Part shown: positions 62,906-64,000 of the stretch, piece by piece
Numbering within the stretch: the stretch's first letter is position 1
Layout: every line of letters starts with the position of its first letter
Assembly (NCBI RefSeq): GCF_021347895.1
Contig: NC_067115.1
Coordinates: 11,556,064-11,620,063 of the forward strand
Direction of reading: 5' to 3'
Length of the DNA: 64,000 nucleotides
Origin: Acanthochromis polyacanthus
Taxonomy: Eukaryota > Chordata > Actinopteri > Pomacentridae
Made by a program: the position numbers and the translations under genes
Notes under the pieces: model-generated
What the model was told of the DNA's origin: nothing
What the model saw: only the letters and a program-made list of their open reading frames with translations
The model's database searches: none

Positions 62906-63770
62906 TACAATGTTCAAAGAAGAAAAATCATTAAGGGTACAGTTCATCTGGACACTGTAGCCACCCTTGTGAAATGTCAGTAATACTTACTGTGAGCATT
63001 GTTCAAACTGAGCCTGCACCTCAGTGATCCCCACTTGAATTTGTTATTTATTGTGATGCTACTGTAACACAAACACATAAAACATTCCCTGCCCTGTCCT
63101 ACAGCGTTACAAACTTGGCAGCCATACTCAGGACTGTGGCTCTGCTTGCTTTTGCCTCATTTCCCTGTGGTGGGACTCACTCCGCCTCTCCTGCGGCAGG
63201 AGTGAACAGTATGGAAGACAGCGCAGAGAGGTTCAGGAAAAGAAGCTACATCTTTACCCTCGCTAAAGGTGTTAATGCACTCGTTTGAAGATGGTCTTAA
63301 TTGGTTTGGGGGGGTGGTAGTTGTCGGGGGTGGGTTACCATCCACCATTTGAAATCCTCCCCTCCTTATTTGAGGAGGTGTAAAGAGGAGAGAAGAGAGG
63401 TTTAATTGATCCCCCAGTGGTGTACGTAGCTTGGCATCCCTCTTAGATAAAGGTGGGGAGATGTTACACAGGACTGGCTTACCCATTGCAGTCAAGCATC
63501 GCTTCACACTAAAGATTCACAGTTCTCTATATAGTTTTTTCTTTACTTTTCAAGATGTTTCACTGCCCTTTTCGTTGCTCTTATACAAGTCCTTTTCATA
63601 ATATGTTATCATTATCAGAATGTAAAGTAAATGTTAAATTGCTTACTTGTACTTGAAGGTAAGTTTAAGCACTGGCATTCAACACATAGGGCCGGATAAA
63701 TGTCACAGGGTTTTTTTTCTGCGCAGAGACATCTAACATGTCTCTGCATTGTGCTTATTTAAATATATAT
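62906..63770. other. No gene or recognised repeat seen
   Basis: 63157-63507 holds a minus-strand frame of 116 codons, Pro/Thr/Ser-rich and without a domain. The GC-balanced segment could be conserved noncoding DNA, but this is speculative. Confidence 0.4.
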
Positions 63771-64000
63771 ACAGCTGTTAACAAAAGTTTACACACACAC
63801 TTGCGAAGATCGTGTATATCATGGCAGTCTTGAGTTTCCAATGAGTCCTGTAACTCTTAGTTTCCTGTGATGAAATTGTAACCCATACGTCTTTGTCACA
63901 GAAAAACAATCATGACAGTTTGGTTCTTTTTTAGATTTATTCTCGGTCTTCTGGAAATATGACATCTGCTAGGTCACAAATATACATACTAGAAATATCA
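63771..64000. mobile_element. Left end of a Tc1-like transposon, cut by window edge
   Basis: Begins with 'acagctgttaacaaaagttt' followed by 'acacacacacttgcgaagat', then 'gtgtatatcatggcagtctt', 'gagtttccaatgagtcctgt' and 'tttggttcttttttagattt'. This is the inverted-repeat and subterminal order of a Tc1-like family with 'aaagtttacatacac'-type ends. No transposase motif is visible before the window ends. It inserts after an alternating TA run at 63762-63770, consistent with TA target preference. Confidence 0.65.

Noticed and set aside
63157..63507. Minus-strand frame of 116 codons near the right edge
   Set aside because: Pro/Thr-rich with a 'Thr-Thr-Pro-Pro' run caused by a G-rich tract; no domain recognised.

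Overview
This window looks like teleost fish genomic DNA, probably from a percomorph or other acanthomorph. It is AT-rich and gene-poor. It carries long (CA/GT)n microsatellites, many Tc1-like transposon relics of types typical of fish, CR1/L2/Rex1-group LINE fragments, tRNA-like SINE pieces, and one full-length Rex3 (RTE-clade) retrotransposon. No complete host gene is visible. All identifications come from reading the sequence and from remembered family features; nothing was aligned or searched.

Layout. At the extreme left edge (1-49, minus strand) there is a plausible splice acceptor followed by an open frame, possibly the start of an exon of an unidentified gene. If so, the rest of the window is intron or upstream DNA of that gene. 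0.1-7.6 kb: mostly unrecognised DNA with a degraded dispersed repeat, a LINE 3' end that abuts an antisense 28S rRNA pseudogene fragment, a Rex3 3' fragment on the minus strand, and a Tc1-like transposase fragment. 9.4-10.0 kb: two GT tracts of more than 100 bp each. 11-15 kb: purine-rich tracts and possible conserved noncoding DNA. 15.8-17.6 kb: a cluster of dispersed repeats, a tRNA-like SINE and a GT tract. 21.14-24.48 kb: the only long open frame (1061 codons), an intact Rex3 with 12-bp target-site duplications and a (GATG)n tail. 26.6-28.5 kb: a degenerate minisatellite, a CA-flanked TCCCCAC-rich repeat and a minus-strand Tc1-like relic. 28.5-37.7 kb: mostly unrecognised, with one dispersed repeat at 33.8 kb.

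37.7-49.4 kb is a transposon graveyard. It holds the 5' two-thirds and the 3' third of one Tc1 family about 10 kb apart, a minus-strand Tc1 fragment, and a third Tc1-like element split by a minus-strand LINE. 52.4-53.3 kb: another Tc1-like relic. 55.9-56.1 kb: a tRNA-like SINE. 57-59.5 kb: low-repeat DNA that may hold conserved noncoding elements. 60.5-62.4 kb: a very diverged array of an unclassified AT-rich unit. 62.46-62.9 kb: a dispersed repeat carrying an inserted tRNA-like segment. 63.77 kb to the end: the left end of another Tc1-like transposon.

The only predicted functional protein is the Rex3 endonuclease/reverse transcriptase. The transposase relics are broken. Nothing supports a bacterial-type operon, a CRISPR array or a new multi-gene system. 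The most interesting items are the intact Rex3 with its structured 5' leader, the LINE/28S junction, the nested transposons, and the unclassified array at 60.5-62.4 kb.
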